Shown here in pieces: positions 33,478 through 46,026 of a DNA stretch of 64,000 nucleotides (position 1 is its first letter; every line of letters starts with the position of its first letter). Below the pieces are notes generated by a model. It was not told the origin of the DNA, did no database searches, and was given only the letters and a program-made list of their open reading frames with translations. This DNA is from Hermatobates lingyangjiaoensis (lineage: Eukaryota; Arthropoda; Insecta; Hemiptera; Hermatobatidae): NCBI GenBank assembly GCA_026182355.1, contig JAPFBL010000103.1:1178001-1242000 (forward strand), written 5' to 3'. The translations under genes were made by a program, and so were the position numbers.

Positions 33478-33638
33478 CAAAGTACAATAAGCAATGGGAA
33501 AACAAGACTAAGATCTTTCAAGCGTAACAAGCGGTCTTCGTCAGAGTCAAAAACCCAACTCTGTCGAAGACTGCTTGTTACGGTTGAAAGATCTTAGTCT
33601 TGTTTTCTTATTTCTTATTGTGTTTTGATCATTGATTG
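33439..33638. repeat. (TA)n and palindrome of PLE lineage-A ends
   Basis: (TA)n 33439-33474. Arms 33475-33546 and 33559-33634 lie around a 12-bp centre. The right arm has lost one base in the motif (CUGUCGAAGACUGC). The tail 'gtttatgtgaaatcttta' then leads to (TA)n 33666-33689. Confidence 0.9.
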
Positions 33639-33721
33639 TTATTTCACGCGTTTATGTGAAATCTTTATATATATATATATATATATATAAATATTGATAA
33701 AAGTATCACCGTGGAATAGAA

Positions 33722-33970
33722 ACAAAACTAAAATTTATCGGGACTCGGTCAGTTCTTCAGGTTCAAATTAAACTCTCATTGCCAACGTTTCGGTTTTTAT
33801 TTAAAACCTTTTTCATAGGCCTACAAAACAGAGGAAATATAAGAAATAATACAATCATTCAAATTTTTGTAGGCCTATGAAAAAGGTTTTAAATAAAAAC
33901 GGAAACGTTGGCAATGAGAGTTTAATTTGAACCTGAAGAACTGACCGAGTCCTGATAAATTTTAGTTTTG
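33722..33970. repeat. Palindrome of family C, 36-bp centre
   Basis: Arms 33722-33828 and 33865-33970. The right arm reads 'gtaggcctatgaaaaaggtt', then a UUU/AAA stem, then CC-GAAACGUUGGCAAUGAGAG. Homologous to 27050-27371 in the GAAACGTYGGCAATGAGAGT core but with a different stem II. (TA)n on both sides (33666-33689 and 33976-34014). Confidence 0.9.
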
Positions 33971-34013
<43 letters not shown>

Positions 34014-34016
<3 letters not shown>

Positions 34017-34230
34017 ATGTGCAAACCACAATATGAAATGGGAAAATGTTATGACACTCTTCCCTCCCACTCTTCTCAACCCCTCATCAGATGTTTTGTG
34101 CGTCTAGTGTTTCAGTTGCGTTTTGACTTTGACAAAGACCGCTTGTCACGGTTGAAAGATCTGAGTCTAGTTTCCCCATTTCATATTTTAGTTTGATCAT
34201 TGATTGTTGTTTCACTTGTTTATGTGAAAT

Positions 34231-34273
<43 letters not shown>

Positions 34274-34286
34274 ATATATATATACG
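34014..34286 (+). repeat. PLE lineage-A 3' end with a short inverted cap, between (TA)n tracts
   Basis: Starts with an inverted fragment of the family end ('gcaaaccacaatatgaaatg'), then the plus-strand 3' region as at 6640-6779 ('cactcttccctcccactctt', GACAAAGACCGCUUGUCACGGUUGAAA at about 34129-34156) and the tail to (TA)n 34232-34286. Intermediate between a solo end and a palindrome. Confidence 0.82.
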
Positions 34287-34649
34287 ATAAAAAATCAATT
34301 TTTATTCAAAATTTTAATGTTATTGGGTTATTTTCCTGTCTTGATTCGGAAATATTTTTTGGAAATATTTTTTCGAAATATATATTAATGGATATATTTA
34401 CTGCAGTTGTTGTAATTACTTAATAATGGTTCGATATATATGGAAATATTGAGCTGATGTGATATTATTAATTTAGGTCCCTTATTGAATGTTTATCTAA
34501 CTGTTTGATCAAGTGAAGTGTACGAGGTAATTTACTTGTCCCCAGTATATTGAATATTGAATATTGAAGTTTTGTTATGTTTGTAATAACCCGAGATCTG
34601 TTTCTTCATCACTCAGAGGGTGTAAATCTATCGATTCCCTAAAATAATA

Positions 34650-34970
34650 AATCTGGAGTGGACTACCCTCAACTTTACTATAAGTAATCATAATAAATTC
34701 GTCGATAATCAATTGATTTTTCGTTTTTTTATAATGTCACTAACCTGATAAAGTTATTTTTGTGTAAAATATCAATCGGATCCATCAAAGATTCTGAACC
34801 GTAGCATGGCGACAAACTTTGGATACACATTCACCCAACCACACACACAGACATCATCGAAAAAGGTTCATAAAATGACTTCTGGAACTTCAAAACATGT
34901 AATTCCATCAAAATTTCGAGATCGAATTTTTTCACGATTACTATATACTTTACTTATAGGAAAGTAAAAA
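34650..34970 (+). repeat. Dispersed element with CTGGAGTG head and TTTACTTATAG tail
   Basis: Head 'atctggagtggactaccctc' then AACTTTACTATAAGTAA; tail 'actttacttataggaaagta', which pairs with the head segment as a short inverted repeat. The interior 34742-34970 matches 47160-47385 ('gtgtaaaatatcaa', 'catcaaagattctg', 'cacagacatcatcgaaaa'). About 320 bp, no ORF. Likely a MITE or SINE family. Confidence 0.65.
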
Positions 34971-34975
34971 AGGAA

Positions 34976-37900
34976 TGGAATATATGTTTATGTATATAAT
35001 CTTATTATGAATTTATTATAAGAGTCTCAATTAGTTAAGTTACTTGCTCCAACATCTCTTCCAACAGTAGTATTTATATTGAATGTCATAGAAGCCATTC
35101 TATGAAAAAACAATGTTTCTTATTCCAACTCAACTATGATTAAAATAGAGTGGTAAACATGAAAGCGGTTGTGTAAGATATAACAATACAAAACTCTATT
35201 GCCTGCAAAAACAGTATTCCATGTTTCAATTTAGATTTATACTAACTTCATTAATTCCAGATATAACTTTGATAACTTGAACATTCAACCAATGTGAAAA
35301 GAATATACTTCCTATACGACTTCAAATATATCCTATAGTTCTGTTTCAGTCACTATGAAGTCATGCATTCCTATTGGAAATTATGACAGTTATCAGTACA
35401 CACAGACAAGTTTTATTAACTAATGATATGTTTGAAACATGTGGTATCTCTCTTCAGATTAAAATCACAAATTTAATCAAGTAAGGTCAGGTGATCCTTA
35501 AAAACATTAAATGGCCAAAACTAATAGTTTTCTCATTCTGATCCTGGACTTTCCCATTCTGATCCTGGACTTTCCCATTGTGATAATTTTTTTCACTGGA
35601 CCAACTAACAGTTTTCTTTTTACATGAAGACTTTATGTAAATTATTTCCATAATATTAGTTATTTTTTTCGGCATTATAACTTAAATATATTTAAGAAAT
35701 TGTTTCAAATCTCCTTAATTATTTTATTTCCTTTAGTAAAAGGTTCTTTTTAATACCATTTTTTAGGTCATCCCTTACAATATATTTTATATATAGTTCA
35801 GATAGTTTTCTGGAAACTTTCCGGTTTTTTATTCAATGAACCATCGTCCTGACTATTATAAACGCTTCATATTTATAACATGATTGTAATGCATATACCA
35901 ACTAAACAAATAAAATACTGTTATTTTCTTTAAATTGTTATTTCTGTTCCATGTGAACCATAATTTATTTGTTCCAGTATATTTTAAAATTGGCAGACTA
36001 CATAATGAGAAAATTATTATTCTTCACCTCTATTGAATCAAAAATCTCCCTTGTAAATAGAAGAAAGAAATTGTAAAGAGAGAGAGAGTGTATAAACCTA
36101 TCTCGTCAATTTAGCCATTATTGAGATCCAGGAGGCTGTGTTCTTTTATTCAAATATTGATGATAATCAGTATTTACTTATTCTTCAACAACATAGCAAA
36201 CAATTGTTCATAGATAATTTATAAGGATTAGAGAGAAGGATAATTTTTAGTTCTTTAATAAATAATTAATCTTAAATTACAGCTTATTGGCATCACTCAA
36301 ATCTAAACAGTTACAATTTCTAATAATATTTATCATCACGGATTTTCTTATTTTAATAGTTGAACTTTATATCTTAAAAAGAAAAAATACATGCTTTTCT
36401 ATTAAAATCTATTAAAAACTATAAATGTTACGATAGAAATTTATATACGCCGGCACTAAGATCACCCCTTTTGTTGGTAGAAATTTATTGCACTGTATCG
36501 CACTCCATCATTTCACATAGGTTAACAAGAATTGATTATAATACTAAATTTAGCACTTTCCTTTATTCAATTACTTAACTGCCTACCTCAATAATAGTTA
36601 AGTTAATTAAATTATTTGCTGTTTATTTACATAAACAGCTCAATTTTTACATAAACAGTTAAATTTGTAAAGAACATTTAAAAACATTGATTTCCTGTGC
36701 ATAATTACTTATCCTAGTTCGATAGTAATTTATTTGGTACTAATATATTACGCACAATTGCAACAGATCAAGTTAAATGGTTCCAATATGTTGGCAATAT
36801 ACGAGTATATTACGTCACAGTCATCGATCTTTAAAAAAAGGCGCTTTTTCAATAGAATTGGCTTTATTTGTGTCAAAAATCTAATTCACAATGAAAGAAA
36901 AAGTAAATAGTAGTAAATACCCCTAAACGTCTTGTCAACGGATTCCCTAAATTTACAGATTTAGAGTATATAATAAACCTATACCAATGCACTTATGTCA
37001 ACTTTTATTCCTCTGAATTAAGAAATGTTAAAATAACTGTTAAAATAAATGTTGAAATGTTTTAACATATCATTTTGCGAGAGATAACAGTTCGTTCCGT
37101 TAAATTCCTTAGTGATGAAGTTAAAAGCCTTCTTTATGTTACTCAGTCATTAGAAAATCCCACCTCTTATAATAACAATCTTTAGTGAGTATTAAAAAAT
37201 CACCTTCTAATGTTATAATAGAATGTCAAATGCCATAACTTTACGATGACATTAGACCCTCTTTCTAGGTTCACTAGTAATATAGAAAACCATAATTCTC
37301 CATAGGCAGATGTGAATAATCAGTGCCTTAGGTTCGCATATAACTATTGATGACTATAATTTTAATAGATCTAGAATATCAGACAAAATACTTGCATACC
37401 GTGATACGCTTCTTTTCTTGTGTTCCCTTGAACTTATCACCAATTACAATATCTCTACTACTTTATCGGTACCACATCAGATAATGATGATTATTTAAAT
37501 CATGAGCAGTAAATTAATAATAGTAAGTGTTTAAAGTAATCTTTTTTTTTAATTACCAGTGACATGTCTTTTTGTAATAGATGGATAATTGTTAGTAATT
37601 AAATACTTTCGTTAGTGAATTCTTCTATTTAAAATTGACCTAACCCTAAAACTGTTGACCAATTACCAGTTTTATTTAAGAAGTCTAGTACTAATATTAC
37701 TTTTCACATGTGATCAGTTTGATTTTAAGAAGTTAAACCCAAAATTTAATTATATTTTCATGATTGGTTCTAAAGCATCAATTACTTTGTTTAAATAAAT
37801 GAGCTAACAAAGTAATGTAAAATAGTTAACAAAGACAAATACCTTGCAGGTTCACTCGTCGGAGTGGATTAATGAGAGGAGATATTTAATCCTGTTTCAC

Positions 37901-38605
37901 AGAGTGGTGAGCACTTGCTCAGCGCTAGAAAGCCTTTCAATTAGGAGTCCTTGCGAGCGGGATTCTTGTTCCACAGTGTTACAGCATTAAATAACCACTT
38001 TTATTGAAACACAATTAGCTATTGTTTAATTATATCTAAGTAATGAATTAATATTCAATATTGCCAAAGACGGGTTTTCTTAAAACTTTTAAAACAAACG
38101 TGTTATACTAGTTTGTTTTTTATTAATTCTACTCCTCTTCTGAATTTATAGTTCAAAAATACCTAAGGCAGGGTTCATATAGTTTATTGTAGATTCGGTG
38201 ATAAACTTAGTCGATACAAAGCAAAGCAACTGAACACGTGTCGACCTACTTGATAAATCACTCAGTCCTTCTACCCGTCAGTGTAACATTCTGTCTAGCC
38301 CAATCTATCTACCCTTTCTCAGTTATTTATTTCCCTAATTTATCTTCCCCTAAATTCATTTGAACGCAGTGATACATTTCTGAGTGTTTAGAGACACGGA
38401 AAGTTACATTTATTTCTTTTGTATTTAATTATTCAATGTGACACTTGTTCTTTCAGAGTTCTAGCATAGTTTGGGCTAGTTTATCTGACACACAGGGCCT
38501 GTGAAGTTGGGACTGTCATCGCAGATGTCCTTCAGATGTAAGCAGCAGTATACATGTAGAACATCCAAAACGGGTGCATTCAAGAAAGTCCTAATTTTAT
38601 CGTGA

Positions 38606-38608
<3 letters not shown>
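34976..38608. other. Long AT-rich stretch, no gene seen
   Basis: The only structure seen is a 21-bp tandem ('cattctgatcctggactttc' x2.3) at about 35533-35582. GC bumps at 37850-37990 and 38450-38590 have stops in all frames and no partner here. Confidence 0.5.
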
Positions 38609-38651
<43 letters not shown>

Positions 38652-38921
38652 TATATATATATATATATGTTTGTAAAATTTGGAAGCAGTCCTTCTTTTA
38701 AGCATATTTCGTTGAACAGCTGACCGTATTTCGCTGATGTCATTTTCTTCACTAGTTTTTCAAGGTTTCTGAATACCTTCTTCTTTCCTTCATCCAAACG
38801 TTGGAAAATGTTAATTAAGTTATAACCGACATGTTTCGACTGGCTTGAAAAACTAGTGAAGAAAATGACATCAGCGAAATACGGTCAGCTGTTCAACGAA
38901 ATATATATATATATATATATC
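38609..38921. repeat. (TA)n and palindrome of family H
   Basis: Compound (TA)n 38609-38668, arms 38704-38763 and 38844-38903 with an 80-bp centre, then (TA)n to 38921. Each arm carries GUGAAGA-A-...-GCGAAAUACGGUCAGCUG. The centre contains a partial second motif ('aaccgacatgtttcgactgg'). Same layout as the PLE palindromes, different sequence family. Confidence 0.88.
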
Positions 38922-39400
38922 TAAGGCCTTAGAGCATTGTTTCCAAATTAGTTTCATTGTGGTAAATTAATTCATATATATATATATATATATACCAAAT
39001 TGAAGAAACAGTCTATGCAGACTGTAAAACTTTAAATTACACAAAACAAGACACAGAAAAAAGATAAAATACACACTTGCTAAATTCAATAATTTGTAGT
39101 GTTGTTCGTTATCAGGAGAACACTAAAAAGGAGGACGAAGTGAGAAAAACCTCCCCACTTCGACGGAACGCGAGTGAAGCCATGAAGAGTTGAACGAACT
39201 AGTCACCAAAGGTCGGAAAACGGAAAGGGTAATGCCTAAGTATAATTCAAATACAAGAAATATATAGGCACCGTTCAGTTAAAATAGGTGATTTTGGAAA
39301 GTAACATTTGTCCCAATGATGATGCAGCCATTGCGAAACCGGTCGGGCGACTTCACCAGCCATAGACGAGGTATGACGGTTGATAATAATATCTTACAAT
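38922..39400. repeat. Family D terminal sequence (minus) followed by a family G motif
   Basis: After (TA)n 38975-38993, the minus strand has a degraded family D end at about 39020-39200 ('gaggacgaagtgagaaaaac' and the CUGAUAACGAACAACACUAC motif). At 39318-39346 the plus strand has UGAUGA-U-GCA-gccau-UGC-GAAACCGGUC, another hairpin of the series. Confidence 0.65.
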
Positions 39401-39503
39401 AAATAAAATTGAAAAATTTACAACAGAATATAAATTGGAAGAAATAAATAATAAATTGAAGAAACGTAAAAAAGAAAATAAATTTAAAATAAAAAAAGTA
39501 AGT

Positions 39504-39572
39504 GCATCTGGGGAGGCCTACATATGGTCATTGGGGGCCCGTTCAGCTCCCAGTTTAAATCAAAGGCGTTAA
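39504..39572 (+). pseudogene. Extreme C-terminal fragment of a lineage-B PLE
   Basis: A short frame ending in TAA reads 'ASGEAYIWSLGARSAPSLNQ' then RR and stop. It matches the end of the 13472-14160 copy (RASEEAHIWLLGARSAPGLNLKR) residue for residue over most of its length. Only about 23 codons survive. The upstream boundary is abrupt, which fits 5' truncation. The catalytic Glu position survives as GEA. Confidence 0.8.
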
Positions 39573-42466
39573 CTTTTTTGTTTTATTTCTTTTATTTTAA
39601 ACGTATTTATTTGTTAATTTATAAATTTATTTTATTTTTTTCATTTTTATAATGCATTTTTATTTTTAAATTAATTTTGTTTTTTACATATCTTCAATTT
39701 ATTATTTTATAATTTATAATCTTTTGTTAATTTTTTATACATGTTATTTTAATTTATTATACATGAATTATACTTTGGAATTGGCTTTTCTCTTCTCTGA
39801 CCTTCAGTGCCTAGTTCCTTTATTTTATGCTAGTTCTGCCTCATCGGTTAAGTCTTCATTGTTTCACTCGCGTTACGTCTTAAAAAAATTATGTATGGAA
39901 TATATAATAAGAGATTTTGTTTATGAAATGAAGAAGAATACAAATATTAATATTTGAAAGGTATTGAATGGAATTCTTGAATACACCTCTAAATTACCAC
40001 TTGTATAATTGTTGAATGTCTATAATTCTCTGTCATTTTTTCATTTACCCTGAAGTAGGTAATTGAAAAATTAATATCATACTATTGTGATATTAATTTC
40101 TGTTATTATGATCTATTATAGTTCTGTTATTATTATCATGTTATAGGGAGTTATAATAAATTTCACAACATATAATAAATCATTGTTAAATAATCTATAT
40201 TGCGTTCTGGAGTAAATTCTTGAAAACAAAAATAAAATGTGTGCAATAGGTTTCTTGCTTTGTAAAAAATGATACTATTTATAAAAGCTCTTGGCAAATA
40301 GTCTTGATTAATATCTTACTTCCTAATCCACGGTTCAGCGCCTAACTCAAAACAAATGTTGCTACGAAAAAGTAAATTAAAATAAATCGACTTTCTTCTT
40401 GACTGCTTTAAAAACTTCTTTGCTTCTTTATTGTAATTATGACTAATACAAATAGTAGCAGCAGCCCTGAGGAGATCATTGTAGATCTCTTAGATAAAAA
40501 CAAGATTTCTTTTAACTTATGACATTTAAAAAAAATATGTATTAATTTATCTTTTTATATGACGTTATTGAAAAATGAAAAATGGAAATAGTATTTGTAG
40601 TTTAAAAAATACTCAGAATAATGCACACCCTCGTTAACTATATATTAATTTTAGTATTTAACCAAGATTTAACCAATACCTTTCTGAAGTTGTAAAATTA
40701 TACTCTCTCAATCTCTCTCTCACTCTCTCTCTCTCTCTCTCTCTCTTCCTTTATATATCTATATGTAAAAACAAACTATGATACGTTCCGTTAGGACAAA
40801 ATATCAATCAATTTCAAGAAAAACACATATATTATACATGAGTTCAGTATGCTAACACATTCGATTTAAAAGCATAAAAAATTATGCTAACATTAAAAAA
40901 CAATTACCTTTATACTAATATGTCATTTGGAATACTATGAGAGTAAAAATAATTATGGATTTAAGTTATTGATATTTTTTAGTAACTATTAAAAAATTAT
41001 CTTAATCAATTTTTGACTTCGATATTTGGTTGGATTTAGTCTGCGAAAACAGTATACATCTAGTATCTGACTAGTGACTGACTATGTTCAGGGCAGTAAA
41101 AGACAGTGCTTTAAATCACATGCTTACAAGATTATAAGTATTATTACTTTTTATATAACTAGAATACAAAATTATTTTTTAATTTGACAGGACTGTTTAA
41201 TTTTTGCGCACTCTTACAAATTGTTTTGGAAAGTATTTTCAATTTTTAAGCCAAAATTAACAGTATTTAGTGTAAGCAGCTGAAAATAAAATTTAACATT
41301 GTAAGGGATATTTCATTTTGGAATTAATGTATATACTCTTAAAATTAATACCCTACTAAGAAGGAATATTCGTTTAATATTTACTAGTTTAGGCCATTTT
41401 CAGATGTAATATGCTCGCTAATTTTAGGGCATAATCAATGTCATAATATATATAACAGCCCACATTGATAGTCGAAATACTTGCTCTTTAACAGTGAGTT
41501 ATTTAATTATAGAAATAATCCAGTAGCACATTTCTCAACACGCAATAATTCTACTCAAAGATAACTTGATAACTAAATATAATAATTAAAATACAAATAA
41601 AATTCCATAAACTAAGTTCAAATTAACATAATATTTATTTGTAATATAATAACAAATTGTAACTGTGACAATAGGAAACAATCTTATTCATTAATCATAT
41701 GATTGTTAGTGAAATTCACTGAAATACGGCCATTCACTTTATTCATATCTATTCATTTGGTAATAATAGTAATAAAAACTGCAAATACCACCGGTGTATT
41801 TTAAAGTAAAAGCTTCCAGTTGGTGGATGAATATTTATATCTATGGATCAATCAAATTGATATTTCGGTTTTAATGTCCTTAATAAAGACAGTTAAAACA
41901 CTCACCTTTTAACTAGTTTAATATTCTTATACAGGGGAATTTGAGAACCCATTGTTCTCCCTCCAACAAACTAGTGGATGAAATCAGTTTTCTTTCTTAG
42001 AAACCCATTTCTAATTATCTTAGATACCCATTTTATCTAAAATTATTGGTTGGCTGGTTGACACATTGAAAAAAGTATGGTCTAAGCAATATTTCCAAAA
42101 TATTTCCAAATGCCTAGGCAAGCAAGTTTAGAAAACCAGCTTGGTTTTTAAAGGATAATAAAACTAATGAAGCAATCTAATTGCTTAGAAAATAATTGCA
42201 CAGGAAACATGGCGAAAAACTATATCCTCTGGAAATTTGACAGCAATTGTCAAATGAAAAATGTCCGGAGTTTCATTTAAAAAATTGAGTTACATTTTCA
42301 CTTATTTTCTTTTTCGTGTTTGGATGTTTTTTTTATACTTGTATGCTGTAAAAACGTGGCTTGAGGGGTCGGTTCGGGACCACTTATTGAGTATTCGGGG
42401 GTACCCTGATAGTATAGGACATACCGCTATCCACCACCTGCAGACCCGCCTGGTAGCCACCAGGAC
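39573..42466. other. AT-rich sequence with a (CT)n microsatellite
   Basis: (CT)n at about 40702-40746. T/A-rich DNA right after 39573 is probably the PLE 3' untranslated region. No gene recognised. Confidence 0.5.
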
Positions 42467-42481
42467 CCCCCCCCCCCCCCC
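42467..42481. repeat. Poly-C tract within a GC-rich island
   Basis: About 15 consecutive C at the end of a GC-rich patch (42350-42481), abruptly followed by AT-rich tandem repeats. The overlapping open frames here arise from composition. Confidence 0.85.
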
Positions 42482-42489
42482 ATGATAAA

Positions 42490-43440
42490 CATAAGATATA
42501 CATGATAGGGTAGAATAGAAGTAACTGTGTTGTGTAGACTTAACGATCATATAACACAAACCTACTTAACAACTAAAGGAAATATACACAGTATAAATGA
42601 AATACTTTATAACTTTATACTTTATAAAATATATTATACAAGTATAAGAATAATCATACCTGTTTATACGCATCAAAACCACTTCTACCCCTAAAAACAT
42701 TTAAGTTGCAAGAAAGAGTAGAATAGACATAGCTATAAAAGGTATGACTTATAGATCATAAAACACATACCTACTTAACAACTATACAGCAGAATAACTA
42801 AAATAAGAATAATAATATGTACCTGTTTATACAAATAAAACAAATAAAAACCGTTTCTACCCGTAAAAGCATATAATTTGCAAGAAAGCGTAGAATAGAC
42901 ATAGTTATGTAAATGTGGACTTATTCATTATAGAAAACATACCTATTTAACAACTCTTAGTTAAATTTTACCTTACAAAACATAATTAATTATCAGGATG
43001 TTGTCATACCTCTTCAGAATTCTCAAAAAGGTTTCTGTTCTTTTATCAATTGATTTCATAGGTTGAGTGGAAAAGAAACAGCTATAAAATAGACATTTAA
43101 ATATTATAGATAAGCTATTCTATTCAACAATTGTAAGTTACCTCTTAGAGTAAATTTAAAATAAAATTACGAATACATCTCCATATACATGAAAACTGTT
43201 TCTACCGGCAAATGATATGAACATGAAAATAAAAATTTATAGTTATATGTTCAAGTCAACTAAATCCTTTCTTTCAAACTTTTTCCTACACAACAAGAGC
43301 TGTACTAGTCCCATAACATATGAGTTACACTAGAGAGTAGATTGAAACAGTAATGCATAGAGAGATTTAAAAAAATGTAAACACCTATGTATTCAACGAT
43401 AAGTTAGCTATACAGTAGAGTTACAATATGAATAATCAGA
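42490..43440 (+). repeat. Degenerate tandem array, unit about 170-210 bp
   Basis: The phrase GTAGAATAGA(C/A)ATAG recurs at about 42508, 42717 and 42891, and in weaker form at 43067 and 43336. Each is followed by 'cataaaacacatacctactt'-like and 'acctgtttatac' and '(c/g)tttctacc(c/g)' segments. Copies are much diverged, so this is an old satellite. Confidence 0.75.
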
Positions 43441-43482
43441 CTTTTTCATATACCTAAAAAGCCTTTGTCATGTTTCTAGGGT

Positions 43483-44053
43483 AGTGGTTCTGAATCTGCT
43501 TGAATTTGGGGAGTTCTGAATTCTACAAATAGCTGAAAAACACTGTATATAAATCTCCGAGAAATATTTTAATTACATCAAATACAATACATTAAAATTA
43601 ATCATTCAAAAATAAAGAAATGACTTACTTTCAGTTTGTTTCTTCTTCTGCCCAGGGAAATATAAACTTGTTGAGCCTTGGCGTCTTCTTCAGTGTTTGG
43701 GGCTAAAAGTTTTATAGGGATAGGGAGGACCTCGAATTTCTTCTTCAATTCATTGAAATGTTTTTATGTCTTGCCTATTTTGACTAGGGAATAATGTTGC
43801 AAATTGTAAAATTTACAAAAGTAATCTCGCCATTGGTAGAACATATTCGTTGCATATAAAATATATTTGAGGTGAGTAGCTCTTCTTAAGAAGAAAATCG
43901 CTATTACTTATCACCTATAATAATGTTGCGATCACAAAAAGAGATCAATTTGTAACATGAGGTATGGTGACTACGTTTTTATGTCTGGATATATTATTTG
44001 AATCACTGAGAGACACCTAGAAATCCTATAGACACAATTGAGAATCACTCTTA
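43483..44053. mobile_element. Possible degraded hAT-type MITE
   Basis: Left 'agtggttctgaatctgc' and right 'aattgagaatcactct' form an imperfect inverted pair of hAT character, 570 bp apart, like the element at 3362-3932. No target duplication could be matched. Uncertain. Confidence 0.35.
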
Positions 44054-44432
44054 TAAAGACCTAACAGATTACGATCTGTCTGGGAAGAACAGTGGAAGTA
44101 AGAGTGTTTCAAACAGTGTAAGACGTTGAGTGTGCTTTGCTGGGTACTGTAATAAACTGTACACATAAACCTGAAATGATTACATGCATAAACACATAAC
44201 ATGCCCACTAACCTGTATACAGGTATCCTTTCGTCTGTACCTGCAACAATACACACATGTTAACATTACCTCAATGGTAATATAAAATAGGGTGGAATCT
44301 TTGTCAGTCATGGTTGTGACTAGTCATCATCAAATAATTCTGGTATATGTCAAACATAAAGTAACTCTTGTCGTTTTCTTCATTTACAAACAAACCTATT
44401 ATACCCTAATAAGTTGTTAATGCAAAAAAAAA

Positions 44433-45130
44433 TTGTTAATATTAACTTCGCATTATATTAACTCGGTGCATTGTCAGCCATGTTTTATTGGTCCATTTCA
44501 ATAAGTAAAAAAATGTCTTTTTTATATCAAAATTTATTATAAGAACCGTATTCTATGTGTGTTTCATATTAGTGAATAAAAAGGAATCAATTATTTTAAT
44601 ACAAGTAAACAGAAAATTAAATACAATTTAAATTTTAATGTATTGAAATAAATTCCACATATATGTGTTGAAACATAGTTAAATTATCGTTAAAAAAATA
44701 GTGTTAGCATAACAATAAAGTGTTATTATCTTAAAACAAAAAAAAAATTGTTAATATTACATTCCCATTATAGTACCTAAGTGTATTGTCGGCCATGTTT
44801 TTTTGCGAAAAGTAATAGTGCACGGGTTCAGTTCAATATAGAAAAAATGTATTTTTTATATTGACATTTGTGATAATAGCACGTATTCTACGTTTGTTTT
44901 ATATCAATGAATCACAAATAAACAATTATTTCAATACAAGTAAAGCAGAAAATTAACTACCATTTCAATTTGAATTTATTGCATATAATTTAACATCTAT
45001 TTTGACATATAGTTAAATTATAGTTACAAGATTAGTGTTAACAGAAAATATCAAGTGCATTATGTGTAAACAAAGAAAAATGGTTGAATTTACCTTGATA
45101 AAAGCGACAGTGCATTTTCCGCCATAATTC
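44433..45130 (+). repeat. 315-bp tandem duplication with a third partial copy
   Basis: 'ttgttaatatta' starts at 44433 and 44748. The units share 'gtgcattgtcagccatgttt', 'caattattttaatacaagta' and 'agttaaatta', at roughly 75-80%. A third start ('ttgaatttaccttg' to 'cattttccgccat') lies at about 45083. No coding capacity. Confidence 0.85.
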
Positions 45131-46026
45131 ATTGATGAAGGGAAGTTGCAGACTGGCTCCAACATGCAAAGAACTTTAGGGAGTCCAAGAGTTCACTTAC
45201 ACAGTCCTACAACAGAGTGGCCAACCCCATTATGACGTCTTTTTACTTCATTATAAAATCAAACAAATTTGTTAAATGTTTCATAAAAATTGAGATTTTC
45301 TTGATAGTTATTTTGTTTGAAAGATTTCTTTTTACACTGTTTACTGATAAATTTTATTCTTATTCCTATATGGTCTACATTAATAAGGAATTGAGAATAA
45401 TTGTTATATTTTAAAATAAAACCTTTTGTTTAAATAACTTCCAGAAATAAGTTCCATAAAACATATTAAATTTGTAAATATATTAAAATAAAACATGTTT
45501 GCATATTACAATAATTATACTTCATAAACAAACCATAATAAGCTTTTTAAATAATTTTTAACATTATGTTTAATCCACAAAGGTTTATTTTAACAAAAAG
45601 ATACAAAATGTGTTACCAAAAAGAATGCTGATTTAACAGTCAACCTATCATATTCATTGAGAGTAATTATTAAGTAGTCATCTAATTATTTGCACATGCT
45701 GATAATATTAAACTGTTTAAGTACTTATGATATTCCACAAATAAGTTAAAATTAAAATCCTACTCACTGTTTAAAGTTATCACTGTATGAAATATCAAGT
45801 GGAGTGAATAAACTAAATTGTTATAACTTTAATTAAAGATATTCCCGGAAGCATAGCATTTTACCGGAGAAAAATGGCGCACTTTTGTTTTATTTATAGC
45901 TCTATTAAAATAAAAATTATTTTCCTGATTTTCAACAATATGAGCAGTTGATTTGTTCAGTTTTTTATTTAAGAAATATCTATACTCAACTGTACTATGT
46001 ACAGAAATAAGCATAATTATAAATTA
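45131..46026. other. AT-rich sequence, no gene seen
   Basis: A short moderate-GC patch at 45125-45235 has no recognised coding content. Confidence 0.5.

Noticed and set aside
42365..42400. tRNA gene suggested by GGTTCGGGACC
   Set aside because: No A box or cloverleaf arms in the surrounding sequence.
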